Below, piece by piece: positions 18,018 to 26,180 of a DNA stretch of 64,000 bases; position 1 is the stretch's first letter, and each line of letters begins with the position of its first letter. The stretch lies in the NCBI GenBank assembly GCA_963805705.1, contig CAWDVH010000005.1, forward strand, positions 372,001-436,000, written 5' to 3'. The translations under genes and the position numbers were made by a program. Under the pieces are notes generated by a model that had not been told where the DNA came from, did no database searches, and was given only the letters and a program-made list of their open reading frames with translations. Source of the DNA: CAWDVH01 sp963805705 (GTDB lineage Bacteria > Actinomycetota > Actinomycetes > Streptosporangiales > Streptosporangiaceae).

Positions 18018-18121
18018 GCCTCCAGTTTCTCCCCTACGCAGACGCGGGAGCGGAGTTCGGGCAGTGATAGATTCGCCACGCGTCTGCGCTAGCGACTTCG
18101 AGAACTCGGGAGGTATCACCG

Positions 18122-18295
18122 GTGGCTACGTATCGGATGGTCTACGGAGACGAGGAGCAGGTGGTGCGGGAGACGTTCGAGAACGTCGACGACCTGCAGC
18201 GTGAGGACGGCTGGGTCGTGCTCTTCCGCGGCGATGACGCGTTCCTGCGCGTGCAGGAGATCCACGTCCAGTCGCTGGAGCGGCTAGATCAGTAG
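18122..18295 (+). CDS. Small conserved-looking protein, 57 residues
   Basis: A short gene starting at GTG 18122, six bases after a GGGAGG ribosome site. The product begins MATYRMVYGDEEQVVRETF and is acidic, with a beta-strand/helix alternation and typical third-position GC bias. It is followed after 30 bp by another small acidic protein in the same direction. I do not recognise the family. Confidence 0.6.
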   Translation: MATYRMVYGDEEQVVRETFENVDDLQREDGWVVLFRGDDAFLRVQEIHVQSLERLDQ

Positions 18296-18325
18296 CTCGC
18301 CCGGCACCGGCCCGCAGGAGGCATC

Positions 18326-18640
18326 ATGACGCAGCAGACCCCGGACCCGCCGGATGAGCGGTTCCACCGCGACCGCCGCGAGCACGGCGGTACGCCCGCC
18401 CACGTTGACGATGATCAGCTGGCCCGCCTGACCGAGGAAGAGCGCGTCGAGGCGGGAATCGACGACTACGACCCGGACGAGGTACCCCCCGCGACCGATG
18501 CGCCGCCTGTCCCGGACGTGACGCAGACGGACGAGTACCTCGAGGAGAGGGCCGAGATCCGCCGGGAGGTCGATGAAGGTGAGCTAGGCCCCGGCGCCGA
18601 GCGGGATCCTTTCCCGCCCACGCACTACGACCGGTCCTGA
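18326..18640 (+). CDS. Small acidic hydrophilic protein of unknown function
   Basis: A 104-residue protein with a CAGGAGG ribosome site. It is strongly acidic (YDPDEVPPATDAPPVPDV; YLEERAEIRREVDEGELGPG), proline-rich, has no hydrophobic segment, and is likely disordered. Similar small acidic proteins are common in actinomycetes. Probably co-transcribed with the preceding 57-residue gene. No function assigned. Confidence 0.62.
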   Translation: MTQQTPDPPDERFHRDRREHGGTPAHVDDDQLARLTEEERVEAGIDDYDPDEVPPATDAPPVPDVTQTDEYLEERAEIRREVDEGELGPGAERDPFPPTHYDRS

Positions 18641-18649
18641 GCCCAGAGG

Positions 18650-19576
18650 TCAGCCGCCAGGGACGAGCGCGATCTTCCCGCGGGTGTGACGCTGCTCAAG
18701 ATCCTGGTATGCCGCCCGGACCTCATCCAGCGGATAGACCCTGGCGATCGGTATTTCCAGGCGGCCGGCACTGATCAGCCCGGCGAGTTCGGACAGTACT
18801 TCAGCGCTCGCGCCGTCGCTGTTCCCGGCGGTCTTGACGCCGAATTTTTCCGCTGCCCCGAAGTCGATGATGGTGTCAATACGGTCGGGCCGTACGCCCA
18901 GGCTGATGGCGAGCTCGACGTAGCCAGATCCGAAGGTATCGATGAAGGCGTCCACGCGGCCGCCGCTGGCGTCCCGGATCCGGTCAGCGACTCCGTCCCC
19001 GTAGGTGACGGGGGTCACGCCTTTCCCGACGAGCCACGGGTGATGCTCCGGGCTGGCCAGGCCGATCACCCGAGCGCCGGCCGCGGCCGCGAGCTGGACG
19101 GCAATCGATCCCACCCCGCCCGCGGCGCCTGACACGACCACGATGTCGCCAGGGCCGGCTGACACGGCCCGCACCGCGGCATAGGCGGTCGTGCCCGCCA
19201 CGAACAAGGCGCCCGCCGCCTCCCAGGAGACCCGGGCCGGGCGCGTGGCCAGATCAGCGGCCTCGACCAGGACGAAATCAGCATGGCTCGCGCGGTTATG
19301 AGTGAATCCGATTACCTCGTCGCCCACGGCGAAGGCATCGACCCCGTCGCCGACCTCGGCCACTATCCCGGCCAGGTCGCTGCCCTGCCCGGACGGAAAC
19401 GTCGCGGGCCACCTGTCGGCCAGCAGGCCCTTGCGGATCGACGCCTCACCCGGATTGATCCCGGCCGCCTTCACCTGGACCACCACCTGGCCAGGGCCGG
19501 GGACCGGCCGGGGGACCTCCACTACCTTCAGCACGTCGATCCCGCCGTATTCGTCAAACCTGACTGCCCTGGCCAT
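18650..19576 (-). CDS. NADP-dependent quinone-oxidoreductase-like protein (zinc-independent MDR)
   Basis: A 308-residue medium-chain dehydrogenase/reductase. MARAVRFDEYGGIDVLKVVE and VQVKAAGINPGEASIRKG are the family opening, and DIVVVSGAAGGVGSIAVQLA is the NADPH-binding Rossmann motif. The zinc ligands of true alcohol dehydrogenases are absent, so it is a quinone or enone reductase. Substrate unknown; monocistronic and convergent with the preceding small genes. Confidence 0.9.
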   Translation of the reverse strand: MARAVRFDEYGGIDVLKVVEVPRPVPGPGQVVVQVKAAGINPGEASIRKGLLADRWPATFPSGQGSDLAGIVAEVGDGVDAFAVGDEVIGFTHNRASHADFVLVEAADLATRPARVSWEAAGALFVAGTTAYAAVRAVSAGPGDIVVVSGAAGGVGSIAVQLAAAAGARVIGLASPEHHPWLVGKGVTPVTYGDGVADRIRDASGGRVDAFIDTFGSGYVELAISLGVRPDRIDTIIDFGAAEKFGVKTAGNSDGASAEVLSELAGLISAGRLEIPIARVYPLDEVRAAYQDLEQRHTRGKIALVPGG

Positions 19577-19724
19577 ACCGCCCGCTCTCGGTCGCCTGAC
19601 TCGTGATCACGGCAGTCCGGCGCCTATGGGCCCGGGCCGCCAGGATCAGGTAACGGCGACCGCGCTAACGCCATTCCCTGAGCACCATTCACGACCGGGC
19701 CGCCGGGCGTGCGAGGCTGGAGTC

Positions 19725-20135
19725 ATGCGCTTTGACACCAAGATCGCGATAGCGGTCCGGGAGGACCTGGCCACCTGGCAGAAGCTCAACGTCACCGCGT
19801 TCCTGGCCAGCGGGCTGGCCGCCGGCGTCGATGAGCTGGCCGGCAAGCCGTACGAGGACGGTTCGGGCCACCTTTACCTGGAGATGTTCCGCCAGCCGGT
19901 GCTCATCTTCACCGGGACGGCCGACGCGCTGGCGGCCGTCCGCGAGCGCGCGCTGGCCCGCTCCCTGCCCATCGGGATCTACACCGATGAGCTCTTCGCG
20001 ACCGGCAACGACGATGACAACCGCGCGGCGGTCCGGGCAGTACAGGCCGACCTGCTGCGGCTGGCCGGAGTCGCCGTCTACGGGCCGCGCAACGGCATCG
20101 ACAAGGTCTGCAAGGGCCTGACCCTGCACCCGTGA
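19725..20135 (+). CDS. DUF2000 family protein
   Basis: A 136-residue protein starting at ATG 19725 (MRFDTKIAIAVREDLATWQK). LNVTAFLASGLAAGVDELAG and PYEDGSGHLYLEMFRQP match DUF2000, a small alpha/beta fold related to peptidyl-tRNA-hydrolase-like proteins. The frame is open further upstream but loses family similarity there. Function unknown. Confidence 0.88.
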   Translation: MRFDTKIAIAVREDLATWQKLNVTAFLASGLAAGVDELAGKPYEDGSGHLYLEMFRQPVLIFTGTADALAAVRERALARSLPIGIYTDELFATGNDDDNRAAVRAVQADLLRLAGVAVYGPRNGIDKVCKGLTLHP

Positions 20136-20160
20136 CGCACCAGCGATCAGGCCCCGCTAG

Positions 20161-20650
20161 ATGTCACAGCTCAGAGTTACCGTCACTCGCCAGCGCCCGT
20201 CCGGCGAGACGGGCCGCCGCCGCTGGAGCGAGATCCGGCGGCGCTGCCGGCGACTCGGCGTCGAGGCAGAACGGGTCGTCCTGCGGGACGCGACCGCGCC
20301 GCCCGACGTGGCGCGGATCCTGGACGCCGTGATCCGACGCCCCGGGCCGGTCTCCGCGCTGGTATGTGCGACCCACGGGCTGGCCCCTGCTGCTGCGCGG
20401 CCTGTCGGCGGCCCGGCTGGAATTGCCTCGCGACTGCTCGTTCGTGACCTATGGTGATTCCGAATGGGCTGCCGCCTACCGTCCGGCGATCAGTACCGTG
20501 ACTATGGATCTTTACGCCGTCGCGGCAGTTATGACGCGACGGATCATCGCCGGGCTGAGCGGTTCTGCTGAATCCTCTGGCGAGATTCCCCAGCCATCGC
20601 AGTTCCTGCGCCGTGAAAGCACGGGACCCTTTCCTGGCCGCCTTTCCTGA
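20161..20650 (+). pseudogene. LacI-family regulator remnant (ligand-binding domain, frameshifted)
   Basis: Two overlapping frames encode consecutive parts of a LacI/PurR periplasmic-binding-like domain. The first part (20161 to about 20390) ends ILDAVIRRPGPVSALVCATH. The second, in another frame, continues PLLLRGLSAARLELPRDCSF, VTYGDSEWAAAYRPAISTVT and ends with a typical LacI C-terminus (FLRRESTG). The DNA-binding helix-turn-helix is missing altogether. So this is a decayed regulator lacking both its head and a continuous frame. Confidence 0.72.
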
Positions 20651-20682
20651 GTACGATGATAACCCCCTGGAAGAAGGTACTC

Positions 20683-21465
20683 ATGACTGGAAAGCTTCAG
20701 ATCGGGCCGGACGGCCGGGTGACCGGCCCAGTAACGATCAGCTATAACACCCCGTTCCCGACCAACAATGGCTCCCTCGGGTCCGGGGCCATGATGGGCG
20801 TCGTGATGCACACGATGGTCGGGAATCTGCCCGGCACCATCGAGATCTTCAATGATCCAGCGCCGGGTGGTAACCCGGCTAATGCCGTCAGCGCCCATTT
20901 CGGCATCGCCCAGGACGGCTCGGTCTGCCAGTTCGGGCCGATCGGCAAGGGCTGGATCGCCTGGGCGGAGGTGGCCGGCAACGACGCGTGGTACTCAATC
21001 GAGCACGCGGACGACGGCAACACGAAGAATCCGCTCACCGACGCGCAGCTCACCGCCTCAGCTCAGCTGGTCGAGGTCCTCAGCAGGTTCGCCGGCTTCC
21101 CCCTGCAGGTCACCGACTCGGTAGAGGTCCCCGGCTACGGGACGCACGTCATGGGCGGAGCAGCCTGGGGCGGCCACACATGCCCCGGCCCCGGCCCGCG
21201 GGCCGGGCAGCGGCAGCAGATCATCACCCGCGCCCAGGCGATCCGGGCCGGCCAGGTTTCCTGGACGAGCGACGGGACCCTCTCCCTGACGGAACTCGCC
21301 GCGCGGCGCAAGAGCGCGCCGTCGGCGATCCTGCGCATGACCGCGATCTATGACGGGGTGTTTTCCGCTGGCGTAGCGGCGTACGTCAACGGCGTGTTCG
21401 GAGAGACCATCTCGCCGGGCGCTCCCATCCCGCCGGGGCTTGTCCTGCAGGTGCCGGGCCACTGA
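20683..21465 (+). CDS. N-acetylmuramoyl-L-alanine amidase-like endolysin with LysM-like C-terminus
   Basis: A 260-residue protein. The N-terminal ~185 residues form an amidase_2/PGRP-like domain: GVVMHTMVGNLPG gives the first zinc His, SAHFGIAQDGSVCQFGP the conserved strand, and GGHTCPGPGPRAGQR the C-terminal zinc His and Cys. The last 60 residues (LSLTELAARRKSAPSAILRM to PPGLVLQVPG) form the same LysM-like module as in the GH25 protein at 11025-11867. I prefer ATG 20683 because GAAGAAGG precedes it; ATG 20656 is possible. No signal peptide is visible. Confidence 0.82.
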   Translation: MTGKLQIGPDGRVTGPVTISYNTPFPTNNGSLGSGAMMGVVMHTMVGNLPGTIEIFNDPAPGGNPANAVSAHFGIAQDGSVCQFGPIGKGWIAWAEVAGNDAWYSIEHADDGNTKNPLTDAQLTASAQLVEVLSRFAGFPLQVTDSVEVPGYGTHVMGGAAWGGHTCPGPGPRAGQRQQIITRAQAIRAGQVSWTSDGTLSLTELAARRKSAPSAILRMTAIYDGVFSAGVAAYVNGVFGETISPGAPIPPGLVLQVPGH

Positions 21466-21480
21466 GCAGGGCCCAGGCCA

Positions 21481-22080
21481 GTGACGCCCATTCCCCCCGA
21501 GCTCGGCGGCCAGCCGGACCGGGTCAAGTGGAACGCCCGCTACCAGGATGGATTCCGCGCCTCGTTCCGTCCCCATCCGCTGGCGCAGCGAGCGCTGGAC
21601 CTGGAGCCTGCAGCGGGGCCCGTTCTTGACCTGGCGAGCGGGCCCTCGGGCAGCGCCCTGCTGGCGGCCGCGGCCGGGCGCCGGGTCACGGCGGTGGACG
21701 TCTCCGACGTGGCCCTCGGCCTGCTCGTCCAGGAGGCCCGGCGCCGCGGGCTCGGCGATCTGATCACGGTCGTGCACGCCGATCTGCAGGTCTGGCGGCC
21801 GGCGGCGGGCGCCTATGCTCTGGTGCTGGGCACCGGCTACTGGGACCGGTCCGTCTTCACCGCGGCGGCGCAGGCGGTGGTCGCTGGCGGCCTGATCGGC
21901 TGGGAGGCGTTCACGGCCGATGCCGGGACCGCGCGGCCCGGCTTGCGCCCCGAGTGGCTCCTGCGCCCCGGCGAGCCGGCCACGCTGCTCCCCGACCGCT
22001 TCATCGTCCTCGAGCAGCATGACCGGACGGATGAGCAGCGAGGCACGAGGAGAACGCTGCTGGCCCGCCGGTCACGCTAG
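21481..22080 (+). CDS. Class I SAM-dependent methyltransferase
   Basis: A 199-residue protein starting at GTG, 15 bp after the amidase stop. VLDLASGPSGSALLAAAAGR is the SAM-binding motif I, and VTAVDVSDVALGLLVQEARR gives the acidic ribose-binding end of strand 2. The C-terminal part (FIVLEQHDRTDE) is consistent with the TehB/UbiE-like fold. Substrate unknown. Confidence 0.82.
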   Translation: MTPIPPELGGQPDRVKWNARYQDGFRASFRPHPLAQRALDLEPAAGPVLDLASGPSGSALLAAAAGRRVTAVDVSDVALGLLVQEARRRGLGDLITVVHADLQVWRPAAGAYALVLGTGYWDRSVFTAAAQAVVAGGLIGWEAFTADAGTARPGLRPEWLLRPGEPATLLPDRFIVLEQHDRTDEQRGTRRTLLARRSR

Positions 22081-22155
22081 CCGCGCCGGCCGAGTCAGCC
22101 GCGCCCGCCGGAGTGGCCGCCCCGCCCGGCTGCCAGCGACCCGCCGGGCTATGGG

Positions 22156-22677
22156 TCAGGCTGGCGGCTCGCCGGTGGCGAGCCGCGCGGGCGTGGTCCC
22201 GTCGGCGATGCTGATCTGATCGAACCAGCCGCACTGCGGGTCGCCGGGCGGCCGGTCAAATCGCGTGACGTACGGCTTGAGATCGATCACCGGCGTCCCG
22301 TCGATGACGTCGACCCCCGCGAAGCGCACCGTCCCGCCGCTGACGTCCAGGAGCCGGACAAGGCTGAGCCCGATCGGATTGACCCGGCGCGGGCCCCTGG
22401 TCGCGAAGATTCCCATCGGGCGCCGCTGGCGGCGCAGCAGGAAGGGAACCTGGCGCAGCGGCGGATTACCGGCCGGCTCGTCCGGCCTGTGCAGCCAGGT
22501 GAGCAGCCAGGCGTAATCGAAGCCCTCGAGTCCGTCCAGGCCCTCCTGGTAGGGCTCCGCGATGTCGATGCGCCCGTGCTCTGCTCGGTTGAGACCGGCC
22601 TGGATCGGCGTGGTCTCCAGCTCGGTGTGCCCGCTGCGGACAATCCCGATAACGGACAGGCGCGCGCTCAGGTCCAT
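22156..22677 (-). CDS. trmO: tRNA (N6-threonylcarbamoyladenosine-37) methyltransferase TrmO (TsaA/UPF0066)
   Basis: A 173-residue single-domain protein. IGIVRSGHTELETTPIQAGL, then IDIAEPYQEGLDGLEGFDYA, GIFATRGPRRVNPIGLSLVR and DGTPVIDLKPYVTRFD are the characteristic motifs of TrmO, which adds a methyl group to t6A37 in certain tRNAs using SAM. The length matches short TrmO proteins lacking the extra C-terminal domain of the E. coli enzyme. Monocistronic and divergent from the next operon. Confidence 0.92.
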   Translation of the reverse strand: MDLSARLSVIGIVRSGHTELETTPIQAGLNRAEHGRIDIAEPYQEGLDGLEGFDYAWLLTWLHRPDEPAGNPPLRQVPFLLRRQRRPMGIFATRGPRRVNPIGLSLVRLLDVSGGTVRFAGVDVIDGTPVIDLKPYVTRFDRPPGDPQCGWFDQISIADGTTPARLATGEPPA

Positions 22678-22747
22678 GTGCGAATGCTGTCACTCGCCGT
22701 CGCCGGTGACGAGGTGCTTGACGTCCTGGAGCCGGGGGGCTATAACT

Positions 22748-22765
22748 AACTACCAGATGGTTGTT
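22748..22765. promoter_or_regulatory. Inverted repeat AACtACC-agat-GGTtGTT, likely ArsR operator
   Basis: An 18-bp near-perfect palindrome (one mismatch) in an AT-rich promoter, about 30 bp upstream of the first gene of the mycothiol-enzyme/ArsR/SRPBCC operon. A further TTAGTT lies at 22773. The position fits autoregulation by the operon's own ArsR-type protein. Confidence 0.5.
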
Positions 22766-22795
22766 CAACCTATTAGTTGTAGAAGGCGGGAGATC

Positions 22796-23461
22796 ATGAT
22801 CAGGGACTGGATCGCCGCGGAGCGCCGGGGACTGGCCAACGTGCTGGACGAGCTGAGCGCAGAGCAGTGGGACGCGCCCTCGCTGTGCGCGGGCTGGAGC
22901 GTACGCCACGTGGTAGCCCACCTCACGATGCCGTTCCGCTACTCCAGGTCCCGGTTCCTGATCGAGCTCGCGCGGGCGGGCGGAAGATTCACGCGCATGT
23001 CCGACGCCGCCGCCCAGCGGGACGCGGCGCTGCCGAGCGCGCAGCTGATCGCCGCGGTGCGCGAGAACGCCGAGCACCCGTGGAAGCCGCCCGGCGGCGG
23101 TTACGAGGCGGCGCTCACCCATGACGTCATCCACAGCCTTGACATCACCCGCCCGCTGGCGATCGAGCGTCATTTCGCGGCCGAGCCCATGCGGACGGTC
23201 CTCGACACGCTGACCAGCCCGAGGAGCCTGCGGTTCTTCCAGCCGGACACCGGCGGGATCGAGCTGCGCGCCGTCGACCTCGACTGGTCCTACGGCAGCG
23301 GCGCGCCGCTGTTCGGGCGGGCGCAGGATCTTGCTCTGCTGCTGACCGGGCGCCGCGTCGCCCAGGACGCCTTCAGCGGGGAAGGCGCAGGCGCCGGGCG
23401 GGAGGGTACGGGCTCCCGGCCGGAAGGCGCTGGGCCCGCGCCGGGAAGCCCGCTGCGATGA
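22796..23461 (+). CDS. Maleylpyruvate isomerase family mycothiol-dependent enzyme
   Basis: A 221-residue protein from ATG 22796 (MIRDWIAAERRGLANVLDEL). SLCAGWSVRHVVAHLTMPF, with the His of VAHL, and THDVIHSLDITRPL supply the metal-binding histidines of the mycothiol-dependent DinB-like family. It is the first gene of a three-gene operon with 4-bp ATGA overlaps. The substrate is unknown. The C-terminal 30 residues are Gly/Ala/Pro-rich. Confidence 0.86.
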   Translation: MIRDWIAAERRGLANVLDELSAEQWDAPSLCAGWSVRHVVAHLTMPFRYSRSRFLIELARAGGRFTRMSDAAAQRDAALPSAQLIAAVRENAEHPWKPPGGGYEAALTHDVIHSLDITRPLAIERHFAAEPMRTVLDTLTSPRSLRFFQPDTGGIELRAVDLDWSYGSGAPLFGRAQDLALLLTGRRVAQDAFSGEGAGAGREGTGSRPEGAGPAPGSPLR

Positions 23462-23919
23462 CGGTGACCGAAGAGCACCTGAGCCGCACCTTCGCGGCCC
23501 TGGCCGATCCGACCAGGCGGGCCATCCTGGCCCGCCTCACCGGGGGCGAGGCGACGGTCCTCCAGCTGGCCGAGCCCTTCGCGATGACCCAGCAGGCCAT
23601 CTCCAAGCACCTCAAGGTGCTTGAGCAAGCCGGTCTGATCTCCCGGTCCCGCAGCGCCCAGCACCGTCCGTGCCGGCTGGAACCGCAGCAGCTGGACACC
23701 GCCGCCGACTGGATCGCCCGGCACCGGCAGGTGTGGGCCGACCGGTTTGACCGGCTGGATGATCACCTGGCGGCCCTCGGCCACGACCCTGCCAGCCACG
23801 ACCCTGCCGGCCACGACCCTGCCGGCCACGACCCTGCCGGCCACGACCCTGCCGGCCACGACCCTGCCGGCCACGACCCTGCCTGCCACGACCCCGCCGG
23901 CCAGGAAGGGCAGACATGA
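23458..23919 (+). CDS. ArsR-type regulator with His-rich pentapeptide-repeat tail
   Basis: A 153-residue protein. Residues 8-85 are a standard ArsR/SmtB-like winged helix (FAALADPTRRAILARLTGGE, then MTQQAISKHLKVLEQAGLI), in the subgroup usually next to SRPBCC genes. After residue 108 the protein carries eight five-residue repeats (HDPAS, HDPAG x5, HDPAC, HDPAG) and then stops. The repeat adds a His and Asp every five residues, which could bind metal or merely reflect slippage. Overlaps both neighbours by ATGA, so it should be produced together with them. Confidence 0.88.
   Translation: MTVTEEHLSRTFAALADPTRRAILARLTGGEATVLQLAEPFAMTQQAISKHLKVLEQAGLISRSRSAQHRPCRLEPQQLDTAADWIARHRQVWADRFDRLDDHLAALGHDPASHDPAGHDPAGHDPAGHDPAGHDPAGHDPACHDPAGQEGQT
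23782..23901. repeat. In-frame 15-bp tandem repeat, 8 copies
   Basis: Eight units of CACGACCCTGCCGGC (variants end AGC or TGC) inside the ArsR gene, each adding HDPA-G/S/C. Six units are nearly identical at the base level, which points to recent slippage expansion. Confidence 0.92.
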
Positions 23920-24374
23920 GCGGCAGCAGCTTCGACCCAGGCGAGATGACCTACCGGCGGATCCATGCGGCACCCAGGGAGCTGCTCTTCGACTGCCTGA
24001 CCAAGCCGGAGCACCTCACGCATTTCTGGGGCCCGGCCGGGACCACGACCCCGATCGGCGGCATCACCGTCGACCTGCGGCCGGGCGGTGCGTTCGAGAC
24101 GGTCATGATCGGCGGCGACGGCGGCGAGTACGCGATGCGAGCCGTCTATGTCGAGGTGGACCGCCCCGGCAAGCTGGTATGGACCGAGCCCGGCATCGAA
24201 GGCGGCATGACCACCACCCTCACCCTCGTCGATATCGGCGACGGCCGCACCGAGATCACCACGCACCAGAGCAATCTCCCGGCCATGTTCCGCACGCCGC
24301 AGGCTCAGGACGGCTTCGCCACCAGCCTCGACCGCTTCGACGCTTATATGGCCGCTCTTGTCGCCGGGCCCTGA
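23916..24374 (+). CDS. SRPBCC/AHSA1 domain protein
   Basis: A 152-residue START-like protein. MTYRRIHAAPRELLFDCLTK and HLTHFWGPAGTTTPIGG begin the fold; LVWTEPGIEGGMTTTLTLVD is the central sheet. These proteins usually bind a small hydrophobic ligand and are commonly paired with ArsR regulators, as here (ATGA overlap). No ligand can be named. Confidence 0.88.
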   Translation: MSGSSFDPGEMTYRRIHAAPRELLFDCLTKPEHLTHFWGPAGTTTPIGGITVDLRPGGAFETVMIGGDGGEYAMRAVYVEVDRPGKLVWTEPGIEGGMTTTLTLVDIGDGRTEITTHQSNLPAMFRTPQAQDGFATSLDRFDAYMAALVAGP

Positions 24375-24405
24375 CGACGGCGCGTCGTGGCGCCCGCGGG
24401 GCACG

Positions 24406-25284
24406 ATGATCAGGCCGGTGGGGCACGATGGTCAGGTGACCGGAGGTGACCTGCTGAGCGAGGCGACGGCGGAGCTGTACTCCGGCGACCCCGATGACTT
24501 CACCGAGCGCCGCGGAATCCTCGCGGCCCGCGCCCGCGAAAGTGCCCAGCCCCTGGCGGCCAAGCAGATCGCCGGGCTGCGCAAGCCGACGCGCTCGGCC
24601 TGGGTGCTCAATCAGCTCGTCCGCGCCGAGCCCGACACTGCCTCCCAGCTGGCCGCGCTGGGGGATGAGCTTCGCGCCGCGGAGGGATCCATGGATGGCG
24701 CGAGGATCCGCGAGCTGTCGCTGGCGCGGCGCAAGCTGGTCGAGTCCCTGGTCCGGCGGGCGTTCGCGGTGTCCGGCCTGGCTGCTCCGTCTGCGGCCCT
24801 GCGAGAGGAGGTCACCGCGACCCTCGGCGCGGCGCTGGCCGACCCGCAGGTCACCGAGCAGCTGCGGGCCGGGACGCTAGTGCGGACGGCACGCTGGGAT
24901 GGCTTCGGCTCCGCGGCGGCGCAGACCCTGACTCCCGTGCCGATCTCGGACCGGCGCCGGACCCCGGCCGTGCCGCCTGCGCCCGGCCCGGCCGCGCCTG
25001 CGGCCGCTCCGGCATCGACGGCCGCGGACCGGGCGCGGGCGGAGCGGGAGCGGGCCCAGGAGCAGCGCCGCCAGGCGATCGCCGCGGCGCAGCAGGCGGT
25101 GGCCGTGGCCGACCGGGACGCCGAGACCGCCGTCCGGGCCGAAGCGGAGCAGCAGAGGGCCGTGGCCCTGCTCGAGCAGCAGCTCGCCGATGCCCGCCGG
25201 CGCCTGGCCGATGCCAGGGCGCAGGCGCGCCGGGCGATGAGCGCGCAGCGGCGGGCCCGCCAGGCACTCCAGGGCAGATCGTGA
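24406..25284 (+). CDS. Conserved hypothetical protein with C-terminal coiled coil
   Basis: A 292-residue protein of a type seen in actinomycetes. The N-terminal ~150 residues are helical (LYSGDPDDFTERRGILAARA, LRKPTRSAWVLNQLVRAEPD) with no catalytic motif. A Pro/Ala linker (about 195-215) precedes an Arg/Glu/Ala-rich heptad region to the end, predicted to be a long coiled coil. The start is uncertain: ATG 24406 is used, GTG 24358 and a GTG near 24436 are alternatives. Its stop overlaps the next GTG (GTGA). Function unknown. Confidence 0.68.
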   Translation: MIRPVGHDGQVTGGDLLSEATAELYSGDPDDFTERRGILAARARESAQPLAAKQIAGLRKPTRSAWVLNQLVRAEPDTASQLAALGDELRAAEGSMDGARIRELSLARRKLVESLVRRAFAVSGLAAPSAALREEVTATLGAALADPQVTEQLRAGTLVRTARWDGFGSAAAQTLTPVPISDRRRTPAVPPAPGPAAPAAAPASTAADRARAERERAQEQRRQAIAAAQQAVAVADRDAETAVRAEAEQQRAVALLEQQLADARRRLADARAQARRAMSAQRRARQALQGRS

Positions 25285-26012
25285 GGCACCTGGGGATTCT
25301 GGCGCACAGCGCGGAAGGGGCCGCGTTGTGCTTCCGGTCGTTCTGCCAGGAGGGATTCTCCGAGCTTGGCCCGCACGAGCACCCGGATGTGACCCTGGAC
25401 TGCATCGCCCTGGCCCGCAGCATGCCCGGCTGGGACGACGGGGACTACCGCTCCGTCCGGGCCATCCTGGCGCAGAGCGTGCGGCGGCTCGCCCGCGCCG
25501 GCGCGGACTTCTTCGTCTGCCCGGACAACACCGCCCACCTGGCTCTCGAGCTGCCGGGACAGGAGCTTGCCCTGCCTGGCCTGCATATTGCCGACGTGGT
25601 CGCCGCCCGTGCGGCCCGCGATGGCCGCCAGCGGGTCGGCGTGCTCGGCACCAGGTACCTGATGGACGGCCCGGTCTACTCGCGCGCATTCGGCGCCCGC
25701 CAGATAGCCGCCGAGGTTCCCGGCCCGGACGACCGCCGCATCATCAATGAGATCATCTTTGCTGAGCTGGTGAACGGCGTGTTCACCGCGAGGTCGCGTC
25801 AGGAGTACATCCGCATCATCGGGCAGCTCGCGGTCCAGGGCTGTGACGCGGTCGCGCTGGTGTGTACCGAGATACCGCTCCTGGTCACGCCCGAGGTCTG
25901 TCCCATACCCGCGCTGGATTCGACCCGCCTGCTGGCCCGCGCCGCGTTCGGCGTCGCCGTCGGCCGTCAGGCCCTGCCCACCTGGCGCGGCGGACCAGCA
26001 GCAGGTCAGTGA
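25281..26012 (+). CDS. Aspartate/glutamate racemase family protein
   Basis: A 243-residue protein starting at GTG in a 4-bp overlap. FFVCPDNTAHLALELPGQEL holds the first catalytic Cys in the CxNT motif and VALVCTEIPLLVTPEVCPIP the second in CTE, so both catalytic cysteines of the Asp/Glu/hydantoin racemase fold are present. An amino-acid racemase activity is likely. There is no D-amino-acid pathway gene immediately beside it. Confidence 0.85.
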   Translation: MRHLGILAHSAEGAALCFRSFCQEGFSELGPHEHPDVTLDCIALARSMPGWDDGDYRSVRAILAQSVRRLARAGADFFVCPDNTAHLALELPGQELALPGLHIADVVAARAARDGRQRVGVLGTRYLMDGPVYSRAFGARQIAAEVPGPDDRRIINEIIFAELVNGVFTARSRQEYIRIIGQLAVQGCDAVALVCTEIPLLVTPEVCPIPALDSTRLLARAAFGVAVGRQALPTWRGGPAAGQ

Positions 26013-26180
26013 CCTCACTGGGCGTCTGTCCGGCTTGGCGGAAGGGCGGCGCTGTGCATCCGCGGGATCCAGCTGATCTGTAGCTCAGGGCAGCGTGTCC
26101 GGCAGGTCCGCCGGACTTGAGCGCTATATGTGATCAGATGCAGTTATTGGCGGGATTTATCGATGGTTACTGGAGGTGGC

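Noticed and set aside
23782..23901. Possible CRISPR array (regular 15-bp units)
   Set aside because: Units are directly contiguous with no spacers and encode an in-frame peptide repeat inside a gene.
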